The position numbers and the translations under genes were made by a program. A stretch of DNA of 64,000 nucleotides, taken from Vulcanococcus sp. Clear-D1. GTDB lineage: Bacteria > Cyanobacteriota > Cyanobacteriia > PCC-6307 > Cyanobiaceae. Below are positions 38,130 to 47,852 of this stretch, piece after piece. Where the stretch lies: positions 117,651-181,650 of the forward strand of contig NZ_JACVZV010000036.1 in the NCBI RefSeq assembly GCF_014654725.1. The letters are read 5' to 3'. Every line of letters starts with the position of its first letter. Positions within the stretch are counted from its first letter, which is position 1. The notes beneath the pieces were generated by a model, which saw nothing but the letters and a program-made list of their open reading frames with translations, did not search any database and was not told where the DNA came from.

Positions 38130-40639
38130 GGCGCCGCTTCTCGCAGGTCATTGGGCTGCCGGCGCTGCTGTTGGTGCTCTGGCAGCCCATGCCAGGCCAG
38201 GCCTTTCCAAACTTGCTGCGCGACTGGAAACGCTTCAGCGCCTATCCCCATTTGGCACGCGGCTCCCAGGCGTTGCAGCAGGGGCGCTTCAGTGAAGCCG
38301 AACGGGAGGCGCGGCATGTGCTTAACCGCATCGATGCCACCTCCCGCGATGCACGTGTGCTGCTGGCTCAGGCCTTGCTGGCGCAGCGGCGCCACGGCCC
38401 TGCCCTCGATGCGCTGCAACCGTTGCCCGGTGCAGCCCTGCGGCGGCAGATCCAGCTAAGTTGGCTCAATCAACCATCGCCCACGCCCGCCTGGCGTGTG
38501 GAGCAGTGGCTGAGGCAGAGCGGCTCCGCCAAAGAGCGGGACGCCTTGGCGACGGCCCATGCCGAGCAGCTGCGCCGGCAGTTTGGCGCCGCAGCGGCCT
38601 GGCGCTGGCTGCGCTCTCGCGGTGGGGACATCACCTACCGCAGCGGCCTGGCTGAACTGGCCCGCGACTGGCGCTCCGTGGTGGCGGAGCTGTCTCCGCT
38701 GGCTGGCATGGGCCGTGGGCTTTCGCCACTGCTGGCGAAGCGGCTTGCCCTGGCGCGCGCCACCTTGAATCCGCCCGCTTTCGTGGCGCCCCCGCAAGCA
38801 AAGGGTGCGGTGGCGGTGTGGCGTATCCCTCCCGAACCAGCCCCAACCCTGGATCAACTCAGTTATCGACTGATCGCAGCTGGCAGCCTCTTTGAGGCGC
38901 TCACCCTGTTGGAGCAGCGGCTAGGCCTCAGCCCAGGCCAAGCAGCCAGTGCACCGATCGAGGAACCCTTGGCCAGCCGGTTGGTGAACCTTTACGGCCA
39001 GGTGCGTCCTCCGGCGGCTCACTGCGTCGAGCGGTTGGCTCCGCGGTTGTCGAGCTCGCTGCGCGGCCAGCTGTATGAGCAGCTGGTGGATCAGGGCTTA
39101 TGTGATCGCATCCCTGCATTGAGCCGTGATGCCACCCGCGCCGCCTCCGCTGGGGAATGGTTGGCTCGCGGCGAATGCAGCATCACGCAGCGGCCTGGTG
39201 AGGCCGTGATCTACCTCGAACGCGCGCTGGAGCAGGGGCGCAGCGATGGCCGCAGCCTGCTGGCTTTTGCCCTGGCGGCCAGCGGTGAGCCTGAGCGGGC
39301 CTATCAGCTCTGGAGTGAACTGCCGCCCTCGGAGCGGCAAAACACTGCGGTGCAGGCGGGGATGGCCCAGGTGGCCCTGGAGCTGGAGCGCCCGGACCAA
39401 GCCGAAGCGCACTGGTTAGAGCTGCGCGCGCCAGATCGTGATCAGTGGCGCCTGGGAGGGCTGATCGCCCAGGCTCGAGGTGATCTCAAAGCCGCGCACG
39501 AGCGCTTTGAGCAGGTGCTGGCCACCAGCCAAGACGGGGCTGATTTCTATCAAGCTGGTTTGATTGCGCGCACCCAGGGGGATCGTGCTCAGGCCCGTCG
39601 CTGGTTGCAGAAGGCCACGGAACTGAGCCCAGGCAATGGCGCTTATCTCAGTGATTACGGCTTCACCCTCAGCCAGGACCCGGATCGCCGCATTCGCGAT
39701 CAGGCCGTGCCGGTGTTGCTCGAGGCGAGCCGAATCAATCCCTCGAACCCGGCGTTGGAACTGGAGCTGGCCAACCGCACCCGTGAGCAGGGCCAGCGGA
39801 GCGCCTCCCTGCAACATCTCGGCCGCGCCATTGAGCTGGAACAGGATCCTGCGATCGCGACGGAACCGCTGGAGACGCCAGCCCAGCGGCAACGGATTTA
39901 TGGGCTCAAACGCAGTTACGAAAGCCTTGCTCGCAATAACAGTTGGCTGATCAATCTCACGGTTGCCCCGGATGGCGCAGCCCAGACTGTGAATGAGGCT
40001 TTGATCAACGCCAACAACAATGTTGTGGGCACGGCGATCTATGAACACCGCCTGACCGTGGAGGGGCTGTTTGGTTACGGCCGGCTGATCAGCGCCAACG
40101 ATGCGCTCAACAATCAAAACCAAACGGCTGGTGGATTGGGAGTGCGCTACGCCCCGATCCGTGGAGTGAATATGAATGTGTTCACCGAGGCCTATCAGGC
40201 GCAGCTGGGTCAGCCAAACACTAGTGATCTATTGCTGCGCATCAACGGTTCACTGCTGGATCAGGGCCGTTGGAATGCCGAATGGAAGGAGGACCGGCGG
40301 GCTTGGAATGAACGCTCGCTCTATCTCGATGCGGCCTGGTTTGTGAATCAGAACCAAACACTCAGCCTGGCGCGCTACAGCCAGGGTCGAACCTGGCGGG
40401 TGGGCCAGGGGTTAGCGCAAACCCTGAGCCCGTATCTGTTGGGTCAGTTTTCCCAACAGAACAGTCAGACCGACTTACGTATTGGCCTCGGCCTGCGCTG
40501 GCAGCTGTGGCTGCAGCAGGACCGGTTGCGCGCCTACCGCCGCAAGATCACGGCGCGCGCAGAACTGCAACAGTCGCTAGCGGGTGATCTCTATCGTAAT
40601 GGCACTGGTGTGGTGCTCAGTCTTCAGGCTGATTTATGA
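38126..40639 (+). CDS. nfrA: NfrA-like outer-membrane protein: TPR repeats plus C-terminal beta-barrel-like domain
   Basis: 837 aa; signal peptide, TPR-like repeats, C-terminal barrel-like strands; ATGA overlap with nfrB. Confidence 0.82.
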   Translation: MRRRFSQVIGLPALLLVLWQPMPGQAFPNLLRDWKRFSAYPHLARGSQALQQGRFSEAEREARHVLNRIDATSRDARVLLAQALLAQRRHGPALDALQPLPGAALRRQIQLSWLNQPSPTPAWRVEQWLRQSGSAKERDALATAHAEQLRRQFGAAAAWRWLRSRGGDITYRSGLAELARDWRSVVAELSPLAGMGRGLSPLLAKRLALARATLNPPAFVAPPQAKGAVAVWRIPPEPAPTLDQLSYRLIAAGSLFEALTLLEQRLGLSPGQAASAPIEEPLASRLVNLYGQVRPPAAHCVERLAPRLSSSLRGQLYEQLVDQGLCDRIPALSRDATRAASAGEWLARGECSITQRPGEAVIYLERALEQGRSDGRSLLAFALAASGEPERAYQLWSELPPSERQNTAVQAGMAQVALELERPDQAEAHWLELRAPDRDQWRLGGLIAQARGDLKAAHERFEQVLATSQDGADFYQAGLIARTQGDRAQARRWLQKATELSPGNGAYLSDYGFTLSQDPDRRIRDQAVPVLLEASRINPSNPALELELANRTREQGQRSASLQHLGRAIELEQDPAIATEPLETPAQRQRIYGLKRSYESLARNNSWLINLTVAPDGAAQTVNEALINANNNVVGTAIYEHRLTVEGLFGYGRLISANDALNNQNQTAGGLGVRYAPIRGVNMNVFTEAYQAQLGQPNTSDLLLRINGSLLDQGRWNAEWKEDRRAWNERSLYLDAAWFVNQNQTLSLARYSQGRTWRVGQGLAQTLSPYLLGQFSQQNSQTDLRIGLGLRWQLWLQQDRLRAYRRKITARAELQQSLAGDLYRNGTGVVLSLQADL

Positions 40640-41520
40640 GATCACCGAACGCCTGGTTGTTTTGGCTAGCGAAGCTGTTGCTCAGCGCCGGCATCCTGTT
40701 GAGCTCGTCTACGGCACTGCGTGCTGCGCAAACGGTTTTTTATCAGCCCCTCAATCGCGACATCAGCCTGAGCGCTGAACAATGGCGCGGCATCTGGCAG
40801 CAGACGCGCGCCCAGGGCTACGACCGGGTGATTGTGCAGTGGAGCGCCTTCGGGGATGAGCGCTTCGATCAGAACAATTGGCTGCTCGAGAGCCTGATCG
40901 AAGCCCATCGCCAGGGGCTCAGCCTTGTGATTGGTCTGGCCGCCGATCCTGCCTATTTCCAGACTGTGCTGCAGCCCGGCTGGAAGGAGAGCTTGGGCGA
41001 TTACTGGGCCAGCCTGCTGCGCCAATCCCTGGCGCAGCAGCAACGGCTTCAGCCGCTGTTTGAGCAGAAGCAACTGCCCGTGGAGGGTTGGTACTTACCG
41101 GCAGAGCTCTCCGATCGCTTGTTTGCCGAACGCAAGCGACGCCTGCAAACGCGCGATCAACTGGTGCTGTTGGCAGAACGGTTGAACCGGCCGTTGCACG
41201 TGAGCGCCTACAGCAATGGCCAGCTATCTCCCCAGGCCAACGCCGCTTGGCTGAGTAGCCTTGAGCAGGCCGGCCTCCAGGTGTGGTGGCAAGACGGCGA
41301 GGGCATTCACGAACTTCCTCCCCCTGCGCGCCAGGCCTATCTGCAGGCCTTGCCCTGTGCAATCGGAGTGGTGCGGGAAGCCTTCCGCCAGGTCTCTGCG
41401 CCAGGCGCCCCCTTCGCTGCGGTGTCCGCCCCACCGCAACCCCCGGTGCCCTGCCATCCCGACGCCGTGTTTGAACTGCGCTATCTGCCCTGGGCAGGCC
41501 CGTTGCTCACTCCTCGCTGA
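40636..41520 (+). CDS. Periplasmic YbcH/DUF4434-like putative glycosidase-fold protein
   Basis: 294 aa; signal peptide; FYQPLNRDISLSAEQWRGIWQQTRAQGYDRVIVQWSAFGDERF, VEGWYLPAELSD; ATGA overlap with nfrA. Confidence 0.72.
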   Translation: MRSPNAWLFWLAKLLLSAGILLSSSTALRAAQTVFYQPLNRDISLSAEQWRGIWQQTRAQGYDRVIVQWSAFGDERFDQNNWLLESLIEAHRQGLSLVIGLAADPAYFQTVLQPGWKESLGDYWASLLRQSLAQQQRLQPLFEQKQLPVEGWYLPAELSDRLFAERKRRLQTRDQLVLLAERLNRPLHVSAYSNGQLSPQANAAWLSSLEQAGLQVWWQDGEGIHELPPPARQAYLQALPCAIGVVREAFRQVSAPGAPFAAVSAPPQPPVPCHPDAVFELRYLPWAGPLLTPR

Positions 41521-41938
41521 GCACCTGCAGCCGGTTGCCATCGCGCCCCATCACAAGCACTGCTGCGCCGGGCGGGAGGGTGCGCTCCGGCTCGAGGTTG
41601 GTCGCCGCCCAGCTCTGGCCCTGCCAGCGCACCCGCCCGCTGGGTTCGTTGCTGCTGAAGCCGCTGATCACGGTGGCCTGCTCGCTGGCGCCACTGGCTG
41701 GAATCGAGCGCTCCCGGCGCCGCGACCAGCGCTGCAGCAGCGCCAGCAACCCCGCCGTGGCTGCTGCGAACAGCAGCAGCTGGCCGGCCAGCACCAGCCC
41801 CGGCAGCACCGCCGTGAGCACCGACAACGCCAAGGCCGCTAGTGCCGCCGCCAGCAGCCCATCGAATTCAGCCCCGAGCCATTCCGCTGCCAATAGAGCC
41901 AGGCCCAGCAGAAACCAGATCAGTGGAGCTGGAACCAT
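41507..41938 (-). CDS. NfeD family protein
   Basis: TM N-terminus and OB-like C-domain GRVRWQGQSWAATNLEPERTLPPGAAVLVMGRDGNRLQV; adjacent to an SPFH gene. Confidence 0.85.
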   Translation of the reverse strand: MVPAPLIWFLLGLALLAAEWLGAEFDGLLAAALAALALSVLTAVLPGLVLAGQLLLFAAATAGLLALLQRWSRRRERSIPASGASEQATVISGFSSNEPSGRVRWQGQSWAATNLEPERTLPPGAAVLVMGRDGNRLQVLSEE

Positions 41939-41996
41939 GGCTGGTGGAGCAACTCGCTCATGCTGCCTAGCTTGAGGCCAGCGCGCCTGACTGCCT

Positions 41997-42911
41997 GTGG
42001 AAACCCTGTTCGGTCTGCCGGCCCTGGCGGTGATTGCCTTTCTTGGCATCAACGGTGTGAAGGTCACCAGCGGCGGTCAGTCGCGCCTGGTGGAGCGGCT
42101 CGGCAAATACGACCGCCAACTGCAGCCCGGGCTCTCGTTTGTGCTGCCGGTGGTGGAGCGCGTGGTGAGCCATGAATCGCTGAAGGAGCGGGTGCTCGAT
42201 ATCCCGCCTCAGCAGTGCATCACGCGCGACAACGTGGCGATTGAGGTGGATGCCGTTGTGTATTGGCAGCTGCTGGAGCATTCCCGCGCCTATTACGCCG
42301 TGGACAACCTCCAGGCGGCGATGGTGAATCTGGTGCTCACCCAGATCCGCGCGGAGATGGGCAAGCTCGATCTCGATCAAACCTTCACCACCCGCCAGGA
42401 GGTGAATGAAGCTCTGCTGCGCGAGCTCGATCAGGCCACCGATCCCTGGGGCGTGAAGGTGACCCGCGTTGAACTGCGCGACATCCAGCCTTCCCGCGGC
42501 GTGCAGCAGGCGATGGAGCAGCAGATGACCGCCGAACGCGAAAAGCGTGCTGCAATTCTGCGCTCCGAAGGCGAGCGCGAGTCGCAGCTCAATGCCGCCC
42601 GCGGCCGTGCCGAAGCCTTGGTGCTGGATGCCAAGGCCAAGCAGGAAGCGCTGTTGCTGGAAGCTGAAGCTCAGGCAAAGCAACAGGAACTCTTGGCCCA
42701 GGCCCGCGCTGATGCCGCCACCCGGCTGGCCACGGTGATGCAATCCCACCCGCAGGCTTCTGAAGCGATCCGCTTGCTGTTGGCAGGCGACTGGATGGCC
42801 ATGGGCGAATCCATGGCCAACGCCCCTGCCGGCAGCGTGCTGATGGTGGATCCTCAGAGCCCCGCGGCACTGCTCACGGCCCTGCGTGAACTGCAGAAGC
42901 CGCAGGGTTGA
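41997..42911 (+). CDS. SPFH/band 7 (stomatin/prohibitin-like) protein
   Basis: LVERLGKYDRQLQPGLSFVLPVVERVV, DNVAIEVDAVVYWQL, WGVKVTRVELRDIQPSRGVQQAMEQQMTAEREKRA. Confidence 0.93.
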   Translation: METLFGLPALAVIAFLGINGVKVTSGGQSRLVERLGKYDRQLQPGLSFVLPVVERVVSHESLKERVLDIPPQQCITRDNVAIEVDAVVYWQLLEHSRAYYAVDNLQAAMVNLVLTQIRAEMGKLDLDQTFTTRQEVNEALLRELDQATDPWGVKVTRVELRDIQPSRGVQQAMEQQMTAEREKRAAILRSEGERESQLNAARGRAEALVLDAKAKQEALLLEAEAQAKQQELLAQARADAATRLATVMQSHPQASEAIRLLLAGDWMAMGESMANAPAGSVLMVDPQSPAALLTALRELQKPQG

Positions 42912-42914
42912 GGC

Positions 42915-43634
42915 CTACTGCCGCTGTTGCTCCTGCCAGCGGGCGTAGAGATCGGGGCGTCGCTGCTGGGTGCGCTCTTGCTGCTGTTGAGCGCGCCAGC
43001 GGGCGATGGCGCCGTGGTCGCCGCTGCGCAGCACATCGGGCACGGTGAGACCACGGAAGTCCGCCGGCCGGGTGTAGTGGGGGTGCTCCAGCAGCAGGGC
43101 GCTGTGGCTCTCGTCTTCCAGGCATGCCTCGGTCCCCACGGTGCCGGGTAGCAAGCGCACCACGCCGTTGATGATCGTCATCGCTGGCAGTTCGCCGCCG
43201 GTGAGCACGAAATCTCCGATCGACACCTCTTCATCGGCCAGGGCGCGGATGCGCTCGTCGAAGCCTTCGTAGTGGCCGCAGAGAAACACCAATTGGTCGT
43301 AGTCGTCGGCCCAGCGGCGGAGGTCCGCCTGCTCGAGCGGTTTCCCCTGGGGGCTCATCAGCAGCACCCGCCGGCGCTGCAGCACCGGAATCGCTTCCAC
43401 GGCGGCGTACACCGGCTCGGGTTTGAGCACCATGCCGGCGCCGCCGCCGTAGGGCTCATCGTCCACCTTGCGGTATCGATCGGTGGCGTAATCGCGCGGG
43501 TTATGCACGTGCAGTTCGGCTCGCCCGGCTGCGAAGGCGCGGCCGATCACCCCGAGGCCCTGCAGCGGCGCGAATGCCTCCGGGGCCAGGCTCACCACAT
43601 CAAGGCGCATGGCGGTGGGTTGCGAATCGCTCAA
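42915..43634 (-). CDS. trmD: tRNA (guanine-N1)-methyltransferase
   Basis: DVVSLAPEAF, DDEPYGGGAGMVLKPEP, GHYEGFDERI, SIGDFVLTGGELPAM. Confidence 0.96.
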   Translation of the reverse strand: MSDSQPTAMRLDVVSLAPEAFAPLQGLGVIGRAFAAGRAELHVHNPRDYATDRYRKVDDEPYGGGAGMVLKPEPVYAAVEAIPVLQRRRVLLMSPQGKPLEQADLRRWADDYDQLVFLCGHYEGFDERIRALADEEVSIGDFVLTGGELPAMTIINGVVRLLPGTVGTEACLEDESHSALLLEHPHYTRPADFRGLTVPDVLRSGDHGAIARWRAQQQQERTQQRRPDLYARWQEQQRQ

Positions 43635-44116
43635 GCGGCTGGGGTCGCCGGTTTGCTCACTCGGCGGATTTCCGAGCTGAAGCTGGCCCGGCCCGGGGTG
43701 CCGTCGGCCGGCTGCTCAATCGTGGAGCGCAGGCGCAGGTTGGGCTTGTTGAACCAGATGCGCTCGCGCAGCTCAGCGTCGTTCTGCTCGCTCACCAGCT
43801 CGAGGCTGCCATCGGGCCAGAGGGTCCAGCTGCCCTGCTGATCACCCGCGGTGAAGCTGCCATCGGCCGCAAACAGGAGCTGCCGCGGCGTCTGATCCTT
43901 CGGGCCCACGCTGATGCCACCTGGTTGCCTGCTGTCCGAGGGTTCCACGTAGCGCACCACCAGCTCGCCCCGTTCGCTGCTGTGCCATTCATCGCCCTCT
44001 CCCGCATCGGCCTCGCTTCCAAGCTGGAAGCGTGAACGCAGGGTCATCCACTCGCCTTCGCAGAAGCGCAGGAAGGCCTCGATGGTGGCGGGGGGAAAGG
44101 TGGCGGGATCGCTCAT
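43631..44116 (-). CDS. Phycobiliprotein lyase, CpcS/CpeS family
   Basis: ATIEAFLRFCEGEWMTLRSRFQL...GSWTLWPDGSLELVSEQNDAELRERIWFNKPNLRLRST. Confidence 0.9.
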   Translation of the reverse strand: MSDPATFPPATIEAFLRFCEGEWMTLRSRFQLGSEADAGEGDEWHSSERGELVVRYVEPSDSRQPGGISVGPKDQTPRQLLFAADGSFTAGDQQGSWTLWPDGSLELVSEQNDAELRERIWFNKPNLRLRSTIEQPADGTPGRASFSSEIRRVSKPATPAA

Positions 44117-44128
44117 CGGGGGATTCTC

Positions 44129-44551
44129 TCAGTTCTCTTTGCCGCCCACCCAGTGCACCGCGGGCCCGTATCGCTCCAGCGTGCGATCAGCCGTGAGCAG
44201 GGTGCGCTCGCTGCTGATGGCCTGAGCGACCAACAAACGATCAAAGGGGTCGCGATGGACCCAGGGCAGATGCTGCACCGCAAGGCAGTGCTCGGCTTCA
44301 ATGCCCAGCTCTTGGAATCCTTCACGTAGGAGGCCCTGTCGCAGTTGGCTGGCATCAACAGTGAATCCCGCTTTGCCGAGTGACGTTTTGATCGCTACCT
44401 CCCAGAGGCTTGCCACGCTGAAGCAGAAAGGATCCTTCCGATCTTCGAGGTCCTTGGCCAACGCTGGAGGCAATCACTCGGGTGCTGCGGCTAGCCACAA
44501 CAGAAGTTGGGTGTCGAGCAGGGGTGCGCTTGCGTGGGGCAATCTGCTCAC
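44129..44551 (-). pseudogene. VapC-like PIN-domain toxin interrupted by an in-frame TGA (44474..44476)
   Basis: VSRLPHASAPLLDTQLLLWLAAAPE*LPPALAKDLEDRKDPFCFSVASLWEVAIKTSLGKAGF...LPWVHRDPFDRLLVAQAISSERTLLTADRTLERYG, same frame on both sides of the stop. Confidence 0.8.
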
Positions 44552-44773
44552 CCAAACATCGAGTCGATCTCGGCGTTGAAGCCAGCCTTGAGATCGGTGC
44601 TCAGCTGTGCGCTGCCCCGTAAGAAACCAAGTTGGCGACGGCGAGGCGTTTCGGTGATCGGAACCAGCCGGACCAGTGCTTTGCCTGCGCGCGATCACCA
44701 CGTCTTCCCCATCGAGCGCTTGCTCCAAGTAGCGCGAGAGATGCGTCTTGGCGTCGTGGAGATTCACCTGCAT
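44548..44773 (-). pseudogene. Phd/YefM-like antitoxin with frameshift
   Basis: MQVNLHDAKTHLSRYLEQALDGEDVVIAR then frame change to (A)GKALVRLVPITETPRRRQLGFLRGSAQLSTDLKAGFNAEIDSMFG*; consistent with a 2-bp deletion in a GC run. Confidence 0.75.
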
Positions 44774-44835
44774 AGATACATGCTTAGCCACCTTTGCGGC
44801 TAAGTCGATATGGGTTCCGGTTTTGAGCGGGGCGA

Positions 44836-45828
44836 TCAGCTGTCCCCCCGGTAGCCCAGTTCCGCCAGGCGCGAAGCGCTGCGCCGCCAGTTGGGCACCA
44901 CTTTCACGAACAGCTCCAGATACACCGGGCCGTTGATCAGCTTCTGCATCTGTTGACGGGCGCCGCTGCCGATCTCGCGGAGCATCCGGCCGCCTTTGCC
45001 GATCAGGATTCCCTTCTGGCTGTTGCGCTCCACGAACACTGTGGCCAGCACGGCCGTGCGCGGGCCGTCATCCACGATCCGCTCGATCTGCACGGCCACG
45101 GAGTGGGGCACTTCTTCGCGGGTGTGTTGCAGCACCTGTTCGCGGATCAGTTCCGCCAGTAGTAGTTGCTCCGGCTGATCGCTCACCGCATCGGGTGGAT
45201 AGAGGTGAGGCCCTTCCGGCAGTGCGGCGGAGAGGGCGCTGACCAGCGCTTCGGTGCCGTCGCCGGTGAGGGCGCTCACCGGATGCAGGGGCCAGTCGGG
45301 CACCAGCTCGCGGTAGCTGGCTTCCAGTTCGATCGCCTGGGCTGGATCCACCAGGTCGTACTTGTTGAGGGCCACGTGCACGGGGGCGCGCGCGTGGCTC
45401 AGCAGTTCCACGATGAAACCGTCCCCCCGGCCGGCGGGTTGGCTGCCATCCACCAGCAGCAGCACCAGATCCACCTCGCCGATGGCACCGCGGGCGGTCT
45501 GCACCAGGCGCTCACCCAGCAGGTGATGAGGTTTGTGGATGCCGGGCGTGTCCACCAACACCAGCTGGGCTTCGGGGGTGGTGAGGATGGCGCGCAGGCG
45601 GTTGCGGGTGGTTTGGGCGATGGGGGAGGTGATCGCCACCTTCTCACCCACCAATTGATTGAGCAGGGTGGACTTGCCCACGTTGGGCCGCCCCACCAGG
45701 GCGACAAAGCCGGAGCGAAAGCCTTCGGGGCTATCCCCCAGCTGGAAGCCACCCGCCATCGCTTCGGCCGGCAGGTCGCTCAGATCCGGAAACGGTGGCA
45801 GCGGGTCGGTGGGGTGGCTTGGTTCCAT
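44836..45828 (-). CDS. era: GTPase Era
   Basis: VALVGRPNVGKSTLLNQLVGEKVAITSPIAQTTRNRL, DTPGIHKPHH, C-terminal KH domain GKGGRMLREIGSGARQQM. Confidence 0.96.
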   Translation of the reverse strand: MEPSHPTDPLPPFPDLSDLPAEAMAGGFQLGDSPEGFRSGFVALVGRPNVGKSTLLNQLVGEKVAITSPIAQTTRNRLRAILTTPEAQLVLVDTPGIHKPHHLLGERLVQTARGAIGEVDLVLLLVDGSQPAGRGDGFIVELLSHARAPVHVALNKYDLVDPAQAIELEASYRELVPDWPLHPVSALTGDGTEALVSALSAALPEGPHLYPPDAVSDQPEQLLLAELIREQVLQHTREEVPHSVAVQIERIVDDGPRTAVLATVFVERNSQKGILIGKGGRMLREIGSGARQQMQKLINGPVYLELFVKVVPNWRRSASRLAELGYRGDS

Positions 45829-45872
45829 AACGTCACCATGGCAGCCCGACGTTCATTTGGGTCCCCGCGCTG

Positions 45873-46409
45873 ATGACCGAGAACACCGACAGCACACCGC
45901 TTCAGCCCACCTTCCAGCAGGCCATGGAGATCACGGCCCAATGGTTGGGGCTCTGGGAGAACGGCGAGCTCAGTGATGAGGTGCTCGGCGATCGCGTGGC
46001 TGAGATGGTGGCCAGCCGCGATGGGGCCCGCGGCTTTTTCGTGGTGTCGCTGGCGGGCGACTCGCCGCTGATGGATCGCCTGCCGGATCCGGTGGTCTTA
46101 GCGCTGCGACAGGCCGGCGATGGCGTGGTGGATCTGAGCGTGCGCAATCTCGCGATGAGCACCGCGATGGCCCTTCACCACCAGCGCAACGGTGATGCCG
46201 GCCAGCAGGGCGGATCCGAGCGGGTGCAGTTGCGCTGCACCGAGCTGCTGCGTCTGCTGGAGCCAGGTGCTGTGAAGGAGCGCCTTGAAACGTTGCTCGA
46301 GGCCACATCCGGCCGCGGCGACGATGTCGTTTTCCTCGATCGCTGGGGCTACGACGCCGACCAGCGCGCCGCCATCGCGGATGCGGTGCTGGCTGTGGCT
46401 GAAGGCTGA
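45873..46409 (+). CDS. Hypothetical protein
   Basis: 178 aa acidic ORF, MTENTDSTPLQPTFQQAMEITAQWLGLWENGELSDEVLGDRVAEMV. Confidence 0.75.
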   Translation: MTENTDSTPLQPTFQQAMEITAQWLGLWENGELSDEVLGDRVAEMVASRDGARGFFVVSLAGDSPLMDRLPDPVVLALRQAGDGVVDLSVRNLAMSTAMALHHQRNGDAGQQGGSERVQLRCTELLRLLEPGAVKERLETLLEATSGRGDDVVFLDRWGYDADQRAAIADAVLAVAEG

Positions 46410-46440
46410 CCCCAGCCCCACAAGGGTCGATACCGCCAAC

Positions 46441-46467
46441 AAAAAAAGCACCCCACTGGGGTGCTTT
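46441..46467 (-). terminator. Rho-independent terminator of the Bax inhibitor-1 gene
   Basis: aaagcacccc-act-ggggtgcttt stem with a T run on the minus strand. Confidence 0.8.
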
Positions 46468-46522
46468 GGGCTGGAATCAGCTCTTGTTGGCACGGATGGG
46501 ACAGCAGCCCGTGCCGACTGAA

Positions 46523-47257
46523 TCAGTCGCGGCGGCCGCCGCCGTTGAGGGCGATCACCAGGCGCAAGATGAAGATGAACAGGTTGATGTAGGTGAGGTA
46601 CATGCCCAGAGCGCCGGCCAGGTACTGGTCGTCGCTGTAGGTGCGGGGCATCGTGTAGAAGTCGACGAAGGCAGCGCCCACGAAGATCACGGTGCCGAAG
46701 CCGGCGATCAGAAGCTCCATGCCGCCCATGCCGAAGCCGGGCACAAAGATGCCGCCCACGATCTGCACGAGCATGGCGATCACCAGGCCGATGATGCCTA
46801 GGCCGACCACGCCGCTCAGGGCCTGACCGACGCTGTCGCTCATGCGACGGCCCATCACCGAGGCAGCCACAAAGGTGATGCCCGTGGCGAGTGCCGCCGT
46901 ACCGATGGCGCCGATGCCCGCGGTGCCGATGGCCATGGCCACCAGGCCGCTGAGGGTGTAGCCGGTGATCAGGCTGTAGGCGGCCAGCAGCGGCAGGGCC
47001 GTGCTGTTGTTGCCCTTCATGGCCACGTTCTGGGCCGCGAAGAAGAGGATGAAGTTGCCGATCAACGCCACCCAGAACAGGGGCATGAACAGCGCCGGGT
47101 TGCTGGCCATCAGGGCCAGACCGCCCATCACGCCACCGGCGGTGAGCACCATGCCGCCGCCCACGTAGGGCAGGGCCTTGTTGACCACATTGGGGCCCAC
47201 CAGCGCGCTCGATTGAGCCTCGCGGATGGCCTCCTGGAAATTGCTGCTGGCCGGCAT
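46523..47257 (-). CDS. Bax inhibitor-1/YccA family membrane protein
   Basis: 244 aa, seven TM; VNKALPYVGGGMVLTAGGVMGG, AALATGITFVAAS, GAAFVDFYTMPRTY. Confidence 0.9.
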   Translation of the reverse strand: MPASSNFQEAIREAQSSALVGPNVVNKALPYVGGGMVLTAGGVMGGLALMASNPALFMPLFWVALIGNFILFFAAQNVAMKGNNSTALPLLAAYSLITGYTLSGLVAMAIGTAGIGAIGTAALATGITFVAASVMGRRMSDSVGQALSGVVGLGIIGLVIAMLVQIVGGIFVPGFGMGGMELLIAGFGTVIFVGAAFVDFYTMPRTYSDDQYLAGALGMYLTYINLFIFILRLVIALNGGGRRD

Positions 47258-47330
47258 GGCTCAGAGAGAAGACTGAGCACATCCTGCCAGCGTTGTCCAG
47301 GTTGCGTTGGGGTTCTGGGTGTGGATCCCC

Positions 47331-47852
47331 CTATCGCGGAGCATTGCCGCGTAGCTCGCGCCTCTGGGGCCATAGCAGCACCACCAACACCGCCACGGCA
47401 GTGCCGATGCAGGATTCAGCAAAACGCAGCAGGGCGTTGAGCCCAGGGTTGAGGGCTGGACTGAGGCTGGCCGTCACCATCACCACCAACACGGTGATGG
47501 CGGCCAGACGGCCATGGCTGGGGATGTTGATGGCACCGCAGATCACGCCCGTGGCGAAGATCGCGGCCGCCATGCCGATCGGGTGGAAAGGCAGCAACGA
47601 GAGATACACCGCGCTGGTGGTGGCACCGATCGCTGTGCCCAGCACCCGCAGGGAGGCGGATTTGCGGGTGTCTTCTCGGGTGAGCTGGGTCACCACTACC
47701 GCGGAGATGGCCGACCACAGGGCCCCGATCTTGGGCAGATAGCCGGGAAACAGGCTGGTGAATCCGAATCCGATTAGATAGGCCAGCAGAGCGGCCAAAG
47801 CGATCTGGGCTGGGATCAGCAGCCGTTCAGGGCGAGATGGGCGTGTCGTCAT
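47331..47852 (-). CDS. FUSC/aromatic-acid exporter-like membrane protein
   Basis: 173 aa, six TM; GALWSAISAVVVTQLTREDTRKSASLRVLGTAIGA. Confidence 0.78.
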   Translation of the reverse strand: MTTRPSRPERLLIPAQIALAALLAYLIGFGFTSLFPGYLPKIGALWSAISAVVVTQLTREDTRKSASLRVLGTAIGATTSAVYLSLLPFHPIGMAAAIFATGVICGAINIPSHGRLAAITVLVVMVTASLSPALNPGLNALLRFAESCIGTAVAVLVVLLWPQRRELRGNAPR

